A model generated the notes under the pieces. That model ran no database searches, was not told the origin of the DNA, and saw only the letters and a list, made by a program, of their open reading frames with translations. From NCBI GenBank assembly GCA_001972305.1, contig BDDD01000713.1:434001-498000 (forward strand): a DNA stretch of 64,000 nucleotides, written 5' to 3'. Below, one piece after another: positions 1 through 12,482 of this stretch (its first letter is position 1; each line of letters opens with the position of its first letter). The DNA comes from Cephalotus follicularis (lineage: Eukaryota; Streptophyta; Magnoliopsida; Oxalidales; Cephalotaceae). The translations under genes and the position numbers were made by a program.

Positions 1-2600
1 GGAGTCCCATGTAGTCTCACTATCTCCTGCTGAAACACTTCAGCCAAACGATCAACAGAAAAGTCTTCTCGGATAGCCAAGAAGTGAGCCGATTTAGTCA
101 ATCGATCCACTACTACCCAGATAGCATCGTTCCTTCTGAAAGTTCTCGGTAAACCCGTAACAAAGTCCATCGATATACTGCCCCATTTCCACACTAGTAC
201 TTCCAAGGGCTGTAACAAACCACTAGCACGTTGGTGCTCAATCTTTACCTGCTGACAGATCAAACACTTCCCAACGTACTCCGCTACGTCCCTTTTCATT
301 CCATTCCACCAGAAGTTCTTCTTCAAGTCTCTATACATTTTCGTAGAACCCGGATGTATAGAAAATGGAGAACTGTGTGCCTCAGACAATACAGCATCTC
401 TGATAGAAGAATCTGACGGAACACACAACTGATTACCCAACCATATCACACCATGGTCATCCATACGAAATTCTGATTGCTTACCCTTTTCAACATTCTG
501 AACTAAGGCCCAAAGTTCACCATCATCACTCTGAGCTGTCTTAATCCGAGATATGAGAGTAGGCTCAACATTCATTGCAGCAACACAACCTTCAGAACCC
601 CGAACATACAGATGTAAATCCATCCGCTCCATATCAGCTATCAGCTGCGGCTGAGTAAGCAAAGCCGCTACACTCCCAGAACTCTTTCGACTAAAAGCAT
701 CAGCTACCACATTTGCCTTACCAGGATGGTACTGAATGTTCAGATCATAGTCCTTCAGAAGTTCCAACCACCTTCTCTGACGCATGGTCAACTCTTTCTG
801 CGTAAAGATGTACTTGAGACTCTTATGATCGGTAAAGACGTCACAAGTTTCTCCGTACAAGTAATGCCTCCAGATCTTCAACGCAAACACTACTGCTGCC
901 AACTCGAGATCATGTGTAGGATAGTTCACTTCATAAGGCTTCAACTGTCTCGAAGCATAGGCTATCACATGATCGTGCTGCATCAGAACACATCCCAAAC
1001 CCTTCTTAGAAGCAACGCTATATATCTGGTATCCACCCGACCCAGATGGTAAACGAAGAATCGGTGCTTTCACAAGACCATTCTTCAATTTCTCGAAGCT
1101 TGCTTCTCTCTCCTCATTCCATTCAAACTTAGCTCCTTTTTCTCATAAGCTGAGTTAGTGGTAAGGCTATAGAGGAAAAACCTTCCACAAACCGCCTATA
1201 ATATCCAGCTAAGCCCAAAAAAGCTCCTAACCTCCGTCACTGTGGTAGGTCTCGGCCATTTAGTAATAGCCTCAACTTTAGCAGGATCCACACAGATACC
1301 TTCAGTTGTAACCACATGACCCAAAAATGCCACCTGTTCCTACCAGAACTCACACTTCGAGAACTTCGCGATAGCTGATTTTTCCTCAAAATACCCAGCA
1401 CAATGCGAAGCTGTTCTTCATGTTCTTCCTTCGACTTGGAATACACAAGAATGTCATCTATGAATACAATAACAAATTGATCCAAGTACTCATGAAACAC
1501 CCTATTCATCAGATCCATGAAAACCGCCGGTGCATTAGTGAGTCCGAAAGGCATCACCAAAAACTCATAATGCCCATACCGAGTACGGAAAGCAGTTTTA
1601 GGCACATCTTCATCCTTTATCCGAAGCTAATGATATCCTGGTCTCAACTCGATCTTCGAAAAATACCGAGCACCCTAGAGTTGATCAAACAAGTCATCAA
1701 TCCTAGGTAGCGGGTATTTATTCCGAACAGTAATTCGGTTCAACTCTCTGTAGTCTATGCATAACCTCATAGACCCGTCTTTCTTCTTCACAAAAAGAAC
1801 CAGAGCACCCCACGATGAAACACTAGGCCGAATGAAACCCCGATCCAACAGCTCTTGCAACTGTTCCTTCAACTCTTGCAGTTCCAACGGTGCCATTCTG
1901 TAAGGTGCCTTAGATATAGGTGCCACTCCAGGAATGAGTTTGATGGTAAACTCCACTTCCCGTTGCGGTGGCAAACCCGGTAACTCCTCCGGAAACACGT
2001 CAAAAAATTCTCTGACCACAGGATAGTCTTCAAGGCGAGGCTCAACCTTTGACACATCCTTCACAACAGCTAAGAAACCTTCAGCGCCCTTAGCCACCAA
2101 CTTCCTAGCCTTCAAAGCAGATATAACTTTCACTTCTTTTCTCGGCTGTGAACCCTGATAAACAAAATCAGGTCTATTCACATCCCCAAACAGAATCCTC
2201 CGAGCATAGCAGTCGATCGTAGCCCGATGACGATCCAACCAGTTCATTCCCAGAATCATATCGAAGTCATAAATATCGATAGGCAAAAGATCCGTATCAC
2301 GAACCCGATCATCGAAAACAAGAGGACAAGCATAAAAACACTCAGCAATCACAACAGAAGAACCCGTAGGGGTCGAAAGAACCAAAGCTGGATCAAGAAA
2401 CTGTGAAGACATCCCAAGATGCCGAACAAAAGACCTCGCTACAACCGAGTGGGTCGATCCAGTATCATACAAAACATAAGCCCTACGGTTACCAACATAA
2501 ATAAAGCCAGAAACAGTACCTGGTGCATTAGCAGCCTGCTGAGTCGTGATAGCAAAGACACGACCTCCCACGTTGCACTGTCCATGATCTGCATTATTCC
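1..2600 (-). pseudogene. gypsy A pol (PR-RT-RNase H-integrase), frameshifted and truncated
   Basis: Protease carries the aspartic active site in YDTGSTHS near 2460. RT follows from about 1970, with [16 protein letters not shown] and the catalytic FIDDIL motif. Stops lie near 1675 and 1630, and a frameshift near 1375 breaks the thumb region just after [10 protein letters not shown]. From about 1137 down to base 1 the frame is open again. It covers RNase H ([30 protein letters not shown]), the HHCC zinc region ([16 protein letters not shown]) and the start of the integrase core ([24 protein letters not shown]). The integrase catalytic core beyond the first Asp is outside the window. The family product copies element RNA into cDNA and integrates it. 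This copy cannot make a full polyprotein. Confidence 0.88.
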
Positions 2601-3665
2601 CCTTCCTTTCCTTCGCACGAGGGTCAGGACAATCCTTCATGAAATGCCCTTTCTGACCACACACAAAATAGGCCCCAATAGTCTTGTAGCACACTCCCAC
2701 CGGATGCTGTCTACCACACACATCACACTTGGCAATCTGGACATCCGCAGCTCCCTGAGTCTGCCTCTGGTCATTACCGGGCTGTTCATGTCCCCGGTTA
2801 TCATTCCTCTTCCCTCGCTTGCCATTCCTATTCTTATAATTCTGTCCAGAACCTTGCCCCTGAGAATCTCCTCAGTTTCTCTTTCTGTCACTTTCTTGAC
2901 GAGCTGCCTGGAAATCTAACCTTTCCAGTTCTATGTTCTTAGCCGCATTTGCTACTTCTGAAACATTAGCAAACCTGGTGTTGATCAGTTTACCCCGGAG
3001 CTGATAATGCAACTTCCACTTGAACTTTTCTGCCTGCTCCAGTGCCGTCCTCGTCGCGGACCCAGCAAAACCAGCAAGCCTAGTGAAACGAGTCAGAAAC
3101 TCTGTCACCGATTCTCCATCCTTCTGTCTGGTGTTAATGAACTCCCTGGCGTAAGCCTCCTTATCAGCAGTGGGAAAGTACTGCTGATAAAAGACTTCAC
3201 AAAACTCGGACCAGGTCAATGTCTCCGCATAGCTACCACCCTTAGTCAAATCAACAGCTTTCAACCATTTCTGAGCATCACCCTCAAGCTTGTACACAGC
3301 TAACTTAATCTTCTGTTCATCACTGCAACCAAGCACATCGAAGATCGAGCAATCCAGTGCTCAGCCTCCACCGGAGTCATGGCTGAGCTGAAAGACTGCG
3401 GTCTCTGCTTCTGGAACCGCTCAAGCCAGATATAAGTAGGTGTGTCAGTCCTGTCCCCAGCTTCTCTTCCCAACTGGACATCAGCTGGAGCATCCTCATC
3501 AATAACTGGCTCCCTACGACCCTGATCCCGATTCTGCTCACTCATCACGCATCGTACCTCCTGAGCGACTGCCTGACGTACCAATTCCTCCATAATAGGC
3601 TCATTTCTAGCTTCCTGAGCCTCAACGGGTGCAGTCCTCCGAGCAGCGTTCCTTGTACGTGCCAT
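2600..3665 (-). pseudogene. gypsy A gag, frameshifted
   Basis: The start at 3665 (MARTRNAARRTAPVEAQEAR) lies 154 bases downstream of the primer site, as expected for gag. The reading moves through three frames: 3665 to about 3330, 3336 to 2872, then 2891 to 2637 and on into the pol frame. Capsid-type sequence is visible (KIKLAVYKLEGDAQKWLKAV, WSEFCEVFYQQYFPTADK). One CCHC zinc knuckle ([11 protein letters not shown]) lies near 2660-2630, preceded by a partial Cys-rich stretch. Gag forms the virus-like particle and binds element RNA. The frame changes show decay. Confidence 0.85.
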
Positions 3666-3818
3666 CTACGAAAAGGCACTCAAAACATAAAACATCACAA
3701 GAACAAAACAGAAAACAGAAAACATATCATAAAATCATAACCGAAACAGCCTAACCTGGTGTCTACCCAATCACACAGGTCAAACCTAGTTAGGTCTTCT
3801 AAGGAAACAAAACCTAAT

Positions 3819-3830
3819 TCTCTAATACCA
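3819..3830 (-). other. Primer binding site of gypsy A
   Basis: On the minus strand this reads TGGTATTAGAGA, one or two changes from the TGGTATCAGAGC complement of initiator Met-tRNA. It sits 5 bases inside the LTR boundary and fixes the LTR/internal border. Confidence 0.8.
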
Positions 3831-3835
3831 AAATC

Positions 3836-6593
3836 TATAACACCCCCGGACGGCGGGAGTCATCACAAGACATAATACAGAACCTATCAAAGCATATCAT
3901 AACTTATCTTAGCATAAACATAACTTTAAATAATCATAACATTACTTTATTAGCCAAAAACGTGGCGGTCTTAGTGAAACATTAAAAACTTAACAAATAA
4001 TCGTTTTCGAAAATACTTAAACATATTCAAGTTCCAAATTTAAAACATAAAAACATAATTATCAGTGTTTATGACCACTAAACATAACATAGGGATCACA
4101 CTCCTAGGGATCCAAACACATAGGGTAGTCATCACTCGTTCACACATTTCTCCGCTGCTCCCGATAACCTGCCGCATGGAAAACAAAACGTGGCTGAGCA
4201 AACATCAGTACGGATAAGGGAAATAAAAATAGTAAACGATAATTGTAAAAGCAGAAAGATTTCAATAAAATCTATAACAGAAATCTTAAGCAATTAAAAC
4301 AAATAAATAATCGTAAATCACATTTGTACTTTCATAAAATCCATATAACTGTCAAAACATTTACGAAGTATTTCACAAAATCATTTACGAATCATAGGTC
4401 ATACTGAGCCACATACATATCACATAACATATATTTGGCAAGGGAGGCGCTAATTCCACATGCCCACTAGAATTGAAGTGTACGGCACTACACAAGTCAA
4501 TTCTCACATATCACATATCTGATTTCACCTCAGATCACATATCATAAACTAGAATCGATTCATATGCCTCTATCATACATAGCGGATCCATAAATCCACC
4601 TCATGGGATTTATTCATAACACTCAGAGACACCGTAGACTAATCACACCGCTACGGAAGTGTCACGTCCCCGTGCCAGGCCTACGACGTGCCTATGGTAC
4701 GCCCCATAGGTGGGTACAACACTCAGTATTTCAAAAACATTGATTTATTAAAATCAATTTAAAATCACATAAAATATGTTTTCACATAACATATTCGGAA
4801 ACCGCTCACAACGGTATCATAACATACATTTCGAAACCCAAATTATCAACTCATTTATACTTCGCTATAAAGAGGTGATCATATCGTAACATATCGTATC
4901 ATTTCATATCATATGTATAAAGTCGGAATCATTTAAAAATGTCAAACAACCTTTATTTTCGAAGCATGTCAAAACCATAAAACATTATCAATTTCATAAA
5001 TGAAGAAGCATAGCAAAACTGTTTTCAGTTCAAAATTCAGATAGCCAAGGAACAGAAAATTCATACCTTATGCGTTCACAATGCACTTACGGATAGGTGA
5101 TTTAAACAAATTCCACTTGAGGCACAATCAATCTAAAAGACACCAAAGCCATACGTATAAGAGTTTAAGACACATCAGAAACATTAAACAGACTCATAAC
5201 AGTGCTTAGAAAACACTCGGATCAATTCGAGGAACAAACGAAGCAAAACAGTTGAAAACAGTACATTTCTGGACAAAACAGTCGACTATTACATAGCACC
5301 AACCGACTGGGGAAGCTTGGCAGTCGACTAATCACAAGGGCCCGTCAACTACTCAAACCAGAATGCAGGCAGTCGACTGGTTCATAGATCCAGTCGACTA
5401 CTCAACCCAAGACAGTTGACTGTGTTCATATGGCAGTCGACTATTCATCCAATCCAGCCGACTGTCCACAAGAACAACCGACTATTCTGGACGACAGAAC
5501 AGTAGGAAACTAGACAATTCAAAACAGAAACTGATTCAAATGAATACAACATTAATCCAGTGACACAAGGACATAAATATATGACATAATATGACATTTA
5601 TATGACTCAGAAACAATTCGACAATGGCTTAGTTTTAGGAGAAGACAAAAAGAACATTTACATGTGCATACAATGGTGTCCAGATTCTGTCCATTATTAA
5701 TATGCAGACCTTCAAAACCAGTTTAAGACAAGTCTAGGTATATTACACATGTTAACAGACTTACTAACACTATGACAGAACATATTAACATAGGAATTAA
5801 AACCAATGGACAGTAGGAACATAAAACTCAAATTACAACATTGCAGAAAAACCATTACAGAAAGAATCGAATTAACTGACCTGTAAAGAACACAGAAAAT
5901 AGCAGAAGGAACACTACCACACTATCACAATCGGCTGCACACAGGGACAAATGGAAACCAAAGAAAACTAAAACAAGGACATACTTAGAAAACCTAATGA
6001 ATTCAACTCAAAAGAACAATCGAAGGACTGAGATTACCTCTTCAGACTTGAGGAAACAACTTCACAACAGATTAACACAAACCTCAGAAGCAGAAATCGG
6101 TAATGGCACTTTGCAGGAAGATGAAAGCATATATAAAATGGCAAGGACACTCACAAAAGGAAAAGGGGGACAAAAATCTGCTAAAAAGGGAAGAAGGGAA
6201 GATTTCCAGGGAAAGAGAAAAGGAAAGAATGGTTGTTGCCGTGTGGAAGTAATGAGGGGAGAAGAGAGTTCGGGAGAAGGAAGAAGAAAGAAAGGAAAGA
6301 AGAGGAAAAAGAAAAGAATAAGAAAAAGAAAAAAGAAAGTAAATAAAATGAAAAAAATTAAAATGAATTAAAGTATTTTAAAATAAAAAGGAATAAAATT
6401 TTGATTAAATGAACTAAAAATCCAAACCCAACATTACACAACATACCCAAAATTCGGACTGGTATCAGTCAGCCCAAATCACATAGGCCCAAAACATAGG
6501 GCAACCGGACTTTTAAAAATTAACAAAATTAAAAAGCCCGAAAACACACATAAAAGCACGTAAAATACATTTACGAACTGACAAGGTATTACA
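3836..6593 (-). repeat. 5' LTR of gypsy A (2.76 kb)
   Basis: The outer end reads TGTAATACCTTGTCAG on the minus strand (end at 6593). The inner end is a GGGGGTGTTATA variant next to the primer site. The terminal TG/CA pair is intact outside and degraded inside (CA to TA). A TATA-like TATATATG (minus strand) lies near 6133, with a purine-rich run on the plus strand at about 6176-6345. A phased palindrome array is at 5279-5484. No partner LTR is in the window, so the ends rest on motifs only. Confidence 0.8.
5279..5484. repeat. Phased CAGTCGACTG palindrome array in gypsy A LTR
   Basis: Ten copies of CAGTCGACTG or near variants. Their central CpG positions are about 5283, 5304, 5325, 5346, 5374, 5395, 5417, 5438, 5459 and 5479, so eight of nine steps are 20-22 bp. 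Variants are mostly single transitions in the core (CAGTTGACTG, CAGCCGACTG, GTCAAC). The same palindrome fills the U3 of the unrelated Sirevirus 2 LTRs. Confidence 0.9.
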
Positions 6594-6950
6594 TAGGTCC
6601 AATTTTATATGGAATTCTTGCAGTTTTTCTGCAGAAATGTTCACCCTTTTTAAGTCTAAAATAATGGATTAATGATAGAAATTGATTTGGTTAAGAACAT
6701 ACGTTACTAAGGAAATAAATGGTTGATGAGAGTGGGTATTATGAGGTTAAGGAATAGTGTGAATTAGGTATGAACTAAAAATATTTGTAATATTGATCAT
6801 ATGGAGTTTACAAGTATAATGTTAGATATGAATCTTAGGTTTGATAAGTTTGTCTCATGAGGAAAGAAATGTAGCTAAGATTATGAAAATAGGATTATAG
6901 GTTGGACACGGTCCGTTCGAGCGTGGTTACGGCCTTGCGGGACTGGTCGT
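6594..6950. other. Unassigned spacer between gypsy A and copia E
   Basis: AT-rich sequence with no coding signal. An imperfect hairpin lies near 6905-6953 (GACACG ... CGTGTC). The copia E RNase H reading stops at about 6950, so the right edge is a rearrangement breakpoint. Confidence 0.5.
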
Positions 6951-9449
6951 GTCAATCCGCATCATCGTTGAAACTAGATTCTATATAGCCCTCCAGTCTC
7001 AACTAACTATCTCCTTCGCAGATCAAGAAGTTATCCTGAGTCTGTCTAAGGTACTTAAGGATACTCTTTACTACTTCCTAGTGCTTCTCACCAGGATCGG
7101 GCTAAAATCAGCTCTCCATTCCTAGGGCATACGCGACATCAGTCCTATTACATAGCATGGCATACATGATCGATCCAACAGCCGAAGCATAAGGCAGTTG
7201 ACTCATGCATGTCCTCTCCTCAGACGTTTGCGGGAACATCCTCTTGGAAAGGTGAATTCCATGGCCAATTGGCAGTAAGCCAGGTTTGGAATTCTCCATA
7301 CTAAATTGTTTCAGCACCTTACTAATGTGCTGGCTTTGGGAAAGCCCAACCAACCTACTAGATCTATCCTTGAAGATCTTAATACCCAGTATGTAGGAGG
7401 CCTCTCCCAAATCCTTCATTGAAAAGTTCTTGGCAAGCCATACTTTCACGGACTATAACATTCCAACATCATTCCCAATGCGTAGAATGTCATCCACGTA
7501 TAGCACCAAGAAAGGGGTCTTCCTGTTTTCGGTAGACACATGGCTCATCCACATTTTTGATGAAGCCAAAAGACTTGACGGCCTCGTCAAAACGGATGTT
7601 CCAGCTACAAGATTCTTGCTTAAGGCCATAGATCGACCTTTCGAGTTTGCAAACCATGTGCGGAGACTCCTTTGATGTAAACCCCTCAGGTTAGGACATA
7701 TAAATGTCCTCTTCAAGTAGTCCATTCAAAAATGTCATCTTGACATCCATTTGTTATATCTCATAATCAAAATGAGCGGCAATAGCAAGAAAAATCCGAA
7801 TGGAGTTAAGCATCACAACTGCTGAGAAAGTTTCAGTATAGTCGACACCATGTCTTTGTCTATACCCTTTCATGACCAATCAAGCTTTATTCGTCTCAAT
7901 CTTTGCATCAACGCCAATCTTCTTCTTGAAGATTCACTTGTAACCAATAGGCACTATGCCTTCGGGATCTGACAGGCTCATCGTCCTCGATGATGTTGGG
8001 TTCGTTAGTACCTTCCACGAGAAAACCATATCTATTGGGCACTGTTGAAATCCTGCCTGATCTCCTCACTGGAGGAGTGCCCGACTGAGATCCAATCTCA
8101 GGCTGGGATCCAACCCCAACTGTATCTGTAGAGGGTCCAACCTCTAATTCCTCATCATCCCATGGTATTTATCTTGGTGGTAACTCTTCGAGTTCCACCT
8201 TACTCCCACGGCTTCCTTCAAGAAGGAATTCCCTCTCTAAGAATACAGCATTGCGCGAAACAAAAACTTTTTGCTCGCTGGGGTGGTAGAAATAGTATCC
8301 TCTCATTTCCTTAGGATACCCCACAAAATGGTAGTGATACGATCGCGCCTCCAGCTTAGAAGGTTCCAACCTTCTCACGTATATCGGATAGCCCCAAACC
8401 TTTAAGTGGATTAGGCTGAGTTTCCTTCCTTAAAACACTTCGTAAGGTATGGAATGGACGAATTTTGAAGTAATCTAGTTCAGGATATACACTGCTGAAT
8501 GCAGTGCGTAACCCCAAAAGGAGATAGGAAGATCTGTGAAAGACATCATGGACCAAACCATATTCATCAAGGCCCGATTCCTCCGTTTGGACACACCATT
8601 ATGTTGTAGCATTTCGGGAGGTGTCCACTGAGAGAGAATTCCATTATCTCTAAGATAATCCTGGAATTCAGCAGTTAGGTATTCGCCCCCTCAGTTCGAC
8701 CGAAGTGTCTTAATAGACATACCCGTTTGCTTCTCTACCTCATGTCTAAATTCCTTGAAGCTCTCAAAGGAATCAGACTTGTGTCTCATCAGAAACACAT
8801 ACCCAAACTGAGACAAATCGTCAGTAAAGGTAATGAAGTAAAGAAATCCTCCTTGTGCACTAACCGACATCGGTCCACCGACGTCGGAGTGGACAAGACC
8901 CAGTATGTCCACCGCCCTTTCTCCTCAACCAGAGAAAGGTGATTTGGTCATATTTCCAATAAACAAGATTCACACGTCGAAAAGGACTCCAAGTCTTGGA
9001 TGTCTAAAAGCCAATCCTTAACCAACCGGGACATCCTCGCCTCACTAGGATGACCTAATCTGCATTAGCAAACATAGGATTGATTTATATCATTTTTCTC
9101 TCTTTGTATTTTACTATTAGTTCCTTGATTTATAAATAATACCAAGTTATGATTAGTATCTAACACATAGATTCCATTATCCACACGCCCAGCACAAACA
9201 GAAACTCTATCAGATGACAAAACTGTACAACCATTTGCATTAAAAGTGAGCTCCAAGCCTAGTTTATATACATAGGAGACACTTATAATTTCTGAACTAA
9301 GTTTCTTACATAAAAGCAAGGATCCAATGTCAATACATATCCACTAGGCAAAATCAAATCAAAAACACCCACAACTCCAGTGAAGATCCTAGAGGGATCA
9401 CCCAGTCGCAGGTCCAATGCTTCATCAACTACAAGCTGCCTAGCATTTC
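6951..9449 (-). pseudogene. copia E pol (INT-RT-partial RNase H), many stops
   Basis: The integrase core lies at about 8912-8560 (HSDVGGPMSVSAQGG, TPPEMLQHNGVSKRRNR, with the usual PQ replaced and the catalytic region eroded). A C-terminal integrase region follows (HFVGYPKEMRGYYFY). RT lies at about 7750-7108, with LVLYVDDIL and the downstream FSMKDLGEASYILGIK block. RNase H begins near 7010 (LEGYIESSF) and is cut at about 6950. Many TAG/TGA stops and at least two frame changes interrupt it. The family enzyme set copies and integrates element cDNA. This copy is dead. Confidence 0.85.
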
Positions 9450-10423
9450 TTAGACCTTGCAAAGAATAACAAATATTAGTACCACAACTGGTGTCCAACA
9501 CTGAGTAGAACTAACATTGTACGCTAGGTTTAGTTCAATCATGAACAAACCTGACCCAGAGGCACCACCAGTAGTGGATGCAAGAAACTCTAGACAATCC
9601 TTCTTCCAGTGGCTTGGCTTCCCACAATAAAAGCAAGCCTTTTCCTCCGCAAGCTTCTTGATCCTTTTCCTGACAGCTTCACCCACAGCTCCTAGTTGTT
9701 TCTTCCCTTTCTTCCCTTTCCTCTTCTTTATGGCCTTGCCTTTGGAACTGGATCCCTTGGATCCACCCCTCCTAGAGGTTGTCACAGAAGAAGATGGAAG
9801 AAGCATCGCAGCTGATTTTGACTTACCATGGTCAAAATCAGCTTCTGCAATTCGAATCATTTCCACAAGATCCGGTAATGAACATTCCACTTTCTTCAAG
9901 TGAAAGTTTGAAATGAACTGCGAGAATGACCGAGGAAGGGAAGAGAGCATGAGATATATATAGAAATCATTGTCCATGATCAGGTCCAATTGAGCCAACT
10001 GCTCAATCAAATCTATCATCTTCAGTCCATGCTGGTTGACCGAAGCTCCATCGGGCATCTTCATCCATAAGAGCTTACTAGACATGTTAAACCTCACAGT
10101 CCAAGATTGTGCACCATACAACTCCTTAAGACGGAGAAGTATGGCACCTAAGGTCTTCATATGCTCATGTTGCCTTTGTATCTCTTGCACCATGCCAGCG
10201 ATCTCTAGGCAATGAGCTTGCTCGTCATCTTCAAACCACTTAGCCACCTAGGCTTTGTGCTCCTTGGATGGATTGGCACCCAGTGCCAGAGGCGTCTCAG
10301 CATGACATGAGCCAATTTCATGCTCGTGAGCACCAAGCACAGATTTTGCTGCAAGTCTAAGAAATTTGGACCCTCTAGCTTGTTTGTTTCTAAAATACGG
10401 GCGATTGCGTTGCTGACTGCCAT
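9450..10423 (-). pseudogene. copia E gag, one frameshift
   Basis: The start at 10423 (MAVSNAIARILETNKLEGPN) is followed by a frame change near 10230. A long open stretch then runs to 9450, with the capsid region (LKELYGAQSWTVRFNM, LIEQLAQLDLIMD) and a Lys-rich linker (KGKAIKKRKGKKGKKQL). The CCHC knuckle CFYCGKPSHWKKDC lies near 9635. The knuckle is intact. Gag packages the element RNA. No protease-type DSG motif was found downstream. Confidence 0.85.
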
Positions 10424-12470
10424 GCGTTATAACAAAATATATCTAGCAACCTAAAAAGGAAAAAAAAGAGAAAATTATCAGATTAGTCCAATTTTTATGT
10501 TACAACCACAACACTTGGTCTTTAGTGTTTATGGTTCCTCTCACTATTCTAATCGAATCCCACACCCCCATGTGGAATTCGGGAAGTCCAACCTCCTAGT
10601 GGGGATCAGAATCTATGTCAGCATACCATGGCCTCAGCTATTGGCATGACCAACCACAATATCCAAGATAGGTAGGCTCTCTCACCAATTTACCTTGCCT
10701 AGGATCCAACCCTCGCTAAGTAAGATCCGATCATGGATTCGGCCTCCCAGCTCAGTATGGTCTCAGCTGTTGGCATGACCAACCATTAGAGCCAGTATAA
10801 GTCATTACCCATAATCCTCAAAGAAATGAGCGTATCACGTGCCAAAACATAGCAATTTCCTTGTAGTGCCTAGCACTGCAATTGACATAACAATGATCAT
10901 ACTGTGGTACCTCAGCTGTTGGCATGACCAGTCCACAGTATATCCATGTCATTCAACAAGAATCATGGAAGGCCCACACTGGGTCACTAACTTGTGTCAT
11001 TGGCGTTAAGACTTATTATTTCAACTTTGGAGGTATTTGGTCTCACCAATTTTAGATTACCAAGCCATTAATTAATTCATTGGTTATCTTAGCCAATTCC
11101 AATTAATTACGGCTGACATGCTTGACGTGTTTGGACCATCCATCTCATGCACCCTATGTCCAACATAAAAGTAAAATGGCTAGGCTAAGAACTAAAACTA
11201 TAAGTGATCACACGAGCCAATGTGATCACTCGGTCTCCTATGTGAACTATTTAAAACTATTTTATTACAAAATGCACCATGCATACTTGGCCTTCACTTG
11301 GTCTTGCAATCTCCTTCATCCTCCTCTTCAAGCTCCTTTGTTACTCCATCTTTGATTACATCCATGGTATAAACGAAAAGAATATAAATCGAGGGAGAAG
11401 AGAATTCTATCCTAGAGAGAATTAAAAGGATTAGGAGTTATGGTACATGCAGGCAACCTTATTACAGATCAAATAAAACTCAAAATAATAAAATAATTTA
11501 AACTATCCATAAAGAAACCAAAAGTTAGGTCAAGTCCCAATCCTACCATCATGCATAAGATATTCAAACTAAATATATCCAATATATAAATTTGAATGAC
11601 CACAAAGAATTTTAATATTCGATGGCTTATCGATCTAATTTAATTAGTAGCCGAGAATTAAATATAACTCCCACTAGATTATTTAAAATCCAGCATCCCA
11701 TACTATAATTCCAAACTATTTAAATTTATGGTCCAACCAATAAATTATATTCAAGTAATAATGCAATTTAAATATTAGTTACCAAATAATTATTTTTATT
11801 CTCTAAGAATTAACTGCATTATATAAGTGAACTACGTGCATAGGTGTATTAAATTTTTGCCCAAACAACCTAGTATGTGCATGTCCAACCCATGCAGTAA
11901 AATTGCTAGTAAATGTACAGAAACTGCTCAAAAAACACTGTAGGAAGCTCACAGGAATTTGTGCAGGAAACTGCAGGTAACTATCCAGAAATTGCCAGTA
12001 ACTGCGTAGGAAGCTGGCAGCAACTGTGCAAAAAAATTTGCACTAAAACTGCAGTAAACTGTCCAAATTTTCTGCATTATAACTGCTAGAAAATCTACAC
12101 TAAATAGTCCAAAAAATCTATGCAGAAATTTTTGCACATGTAGTTTTTACTGAAGAACTTTCTAACACCTAAAACCTAGTCCATTGACCTCCTAATGCCC
12201 TGTTTATGATCCTAAACTGTACCTAGGACTGTGTGAATGCCCCATGCACCATAAATAGCCTATGTACATGTCTTTGGATCAACAAACAATCCACTAGTTG
12301 GTCAATTACACTAGTTCACATAATTGGTCCAACCAATTAAATCACACAATCCAATTGTATAATTTTTAAAATCACTTAGGGATGGAGTCTTTCAAGTTTC
12401 GGCCACCAACAAAATAATCAACCAAGCCACCAAACATCAACATTAAGATTCAATTGGTGTTAATTAGGAG
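10424..12470 (-). other. Long leader of copia E between primer site and gag
   Basis: About 2 kb with no open frame. Three copies of a ~24 bp sequence around TTGGCATGACCAACCA occur near 10635, 10762 and 10912. A degenerate run built on AACTGC/AAATTGCC/CAGTAACTG motifs fills 11890-12140. The leader is far longer than usual for plant copia elements. Either this is a lineage feature or another element has been inserted and eroded here. Confidence 0.5.
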
Positions 12471-12482
12471 GCTCTGATACCA
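12471..12482 (-). other. Primer binding site of copia E
   Basis: On the minus strand this is exactly TGGTATCAGAGC, complementary to the 3' end of initiator Met-tRNA. It marks the inner edge of the 5' LTR. Confidence 0.85.

Larger units (their letters stand above)
1..6593 (-). mobile_element. Ty3/gypsy element A (Tekay-type chromovirus), partial
   Basis: Read on the minus strand, the order is LTR (3836-6593), primer site, gag, protease, reverse transcriptase, RNase H and integrase. Integrase runs off the left edge, so the 3' LTR lies outside the window. The order PR-RT-RH-INT defines Ty3/gypsy. The RT motifs ([23 protein letters not shown]) and the long LTR ending in a GGGGGTGTTA-like sequence fit the Tekay lineage. 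The lineage is judged by resemblance to other plant elements, not by a phylogeny. Gag and pol carry several frameshifts, so the copy is inactive. Confidence 0.9.

Noticed and set aside
5997..6371. 124-codon Lys/Arg-rich open frame on the plus strand
   Set aside because: It lies antisense within the gypsy A LTR and reflects a purine-rich tract, with no recognisable domain.
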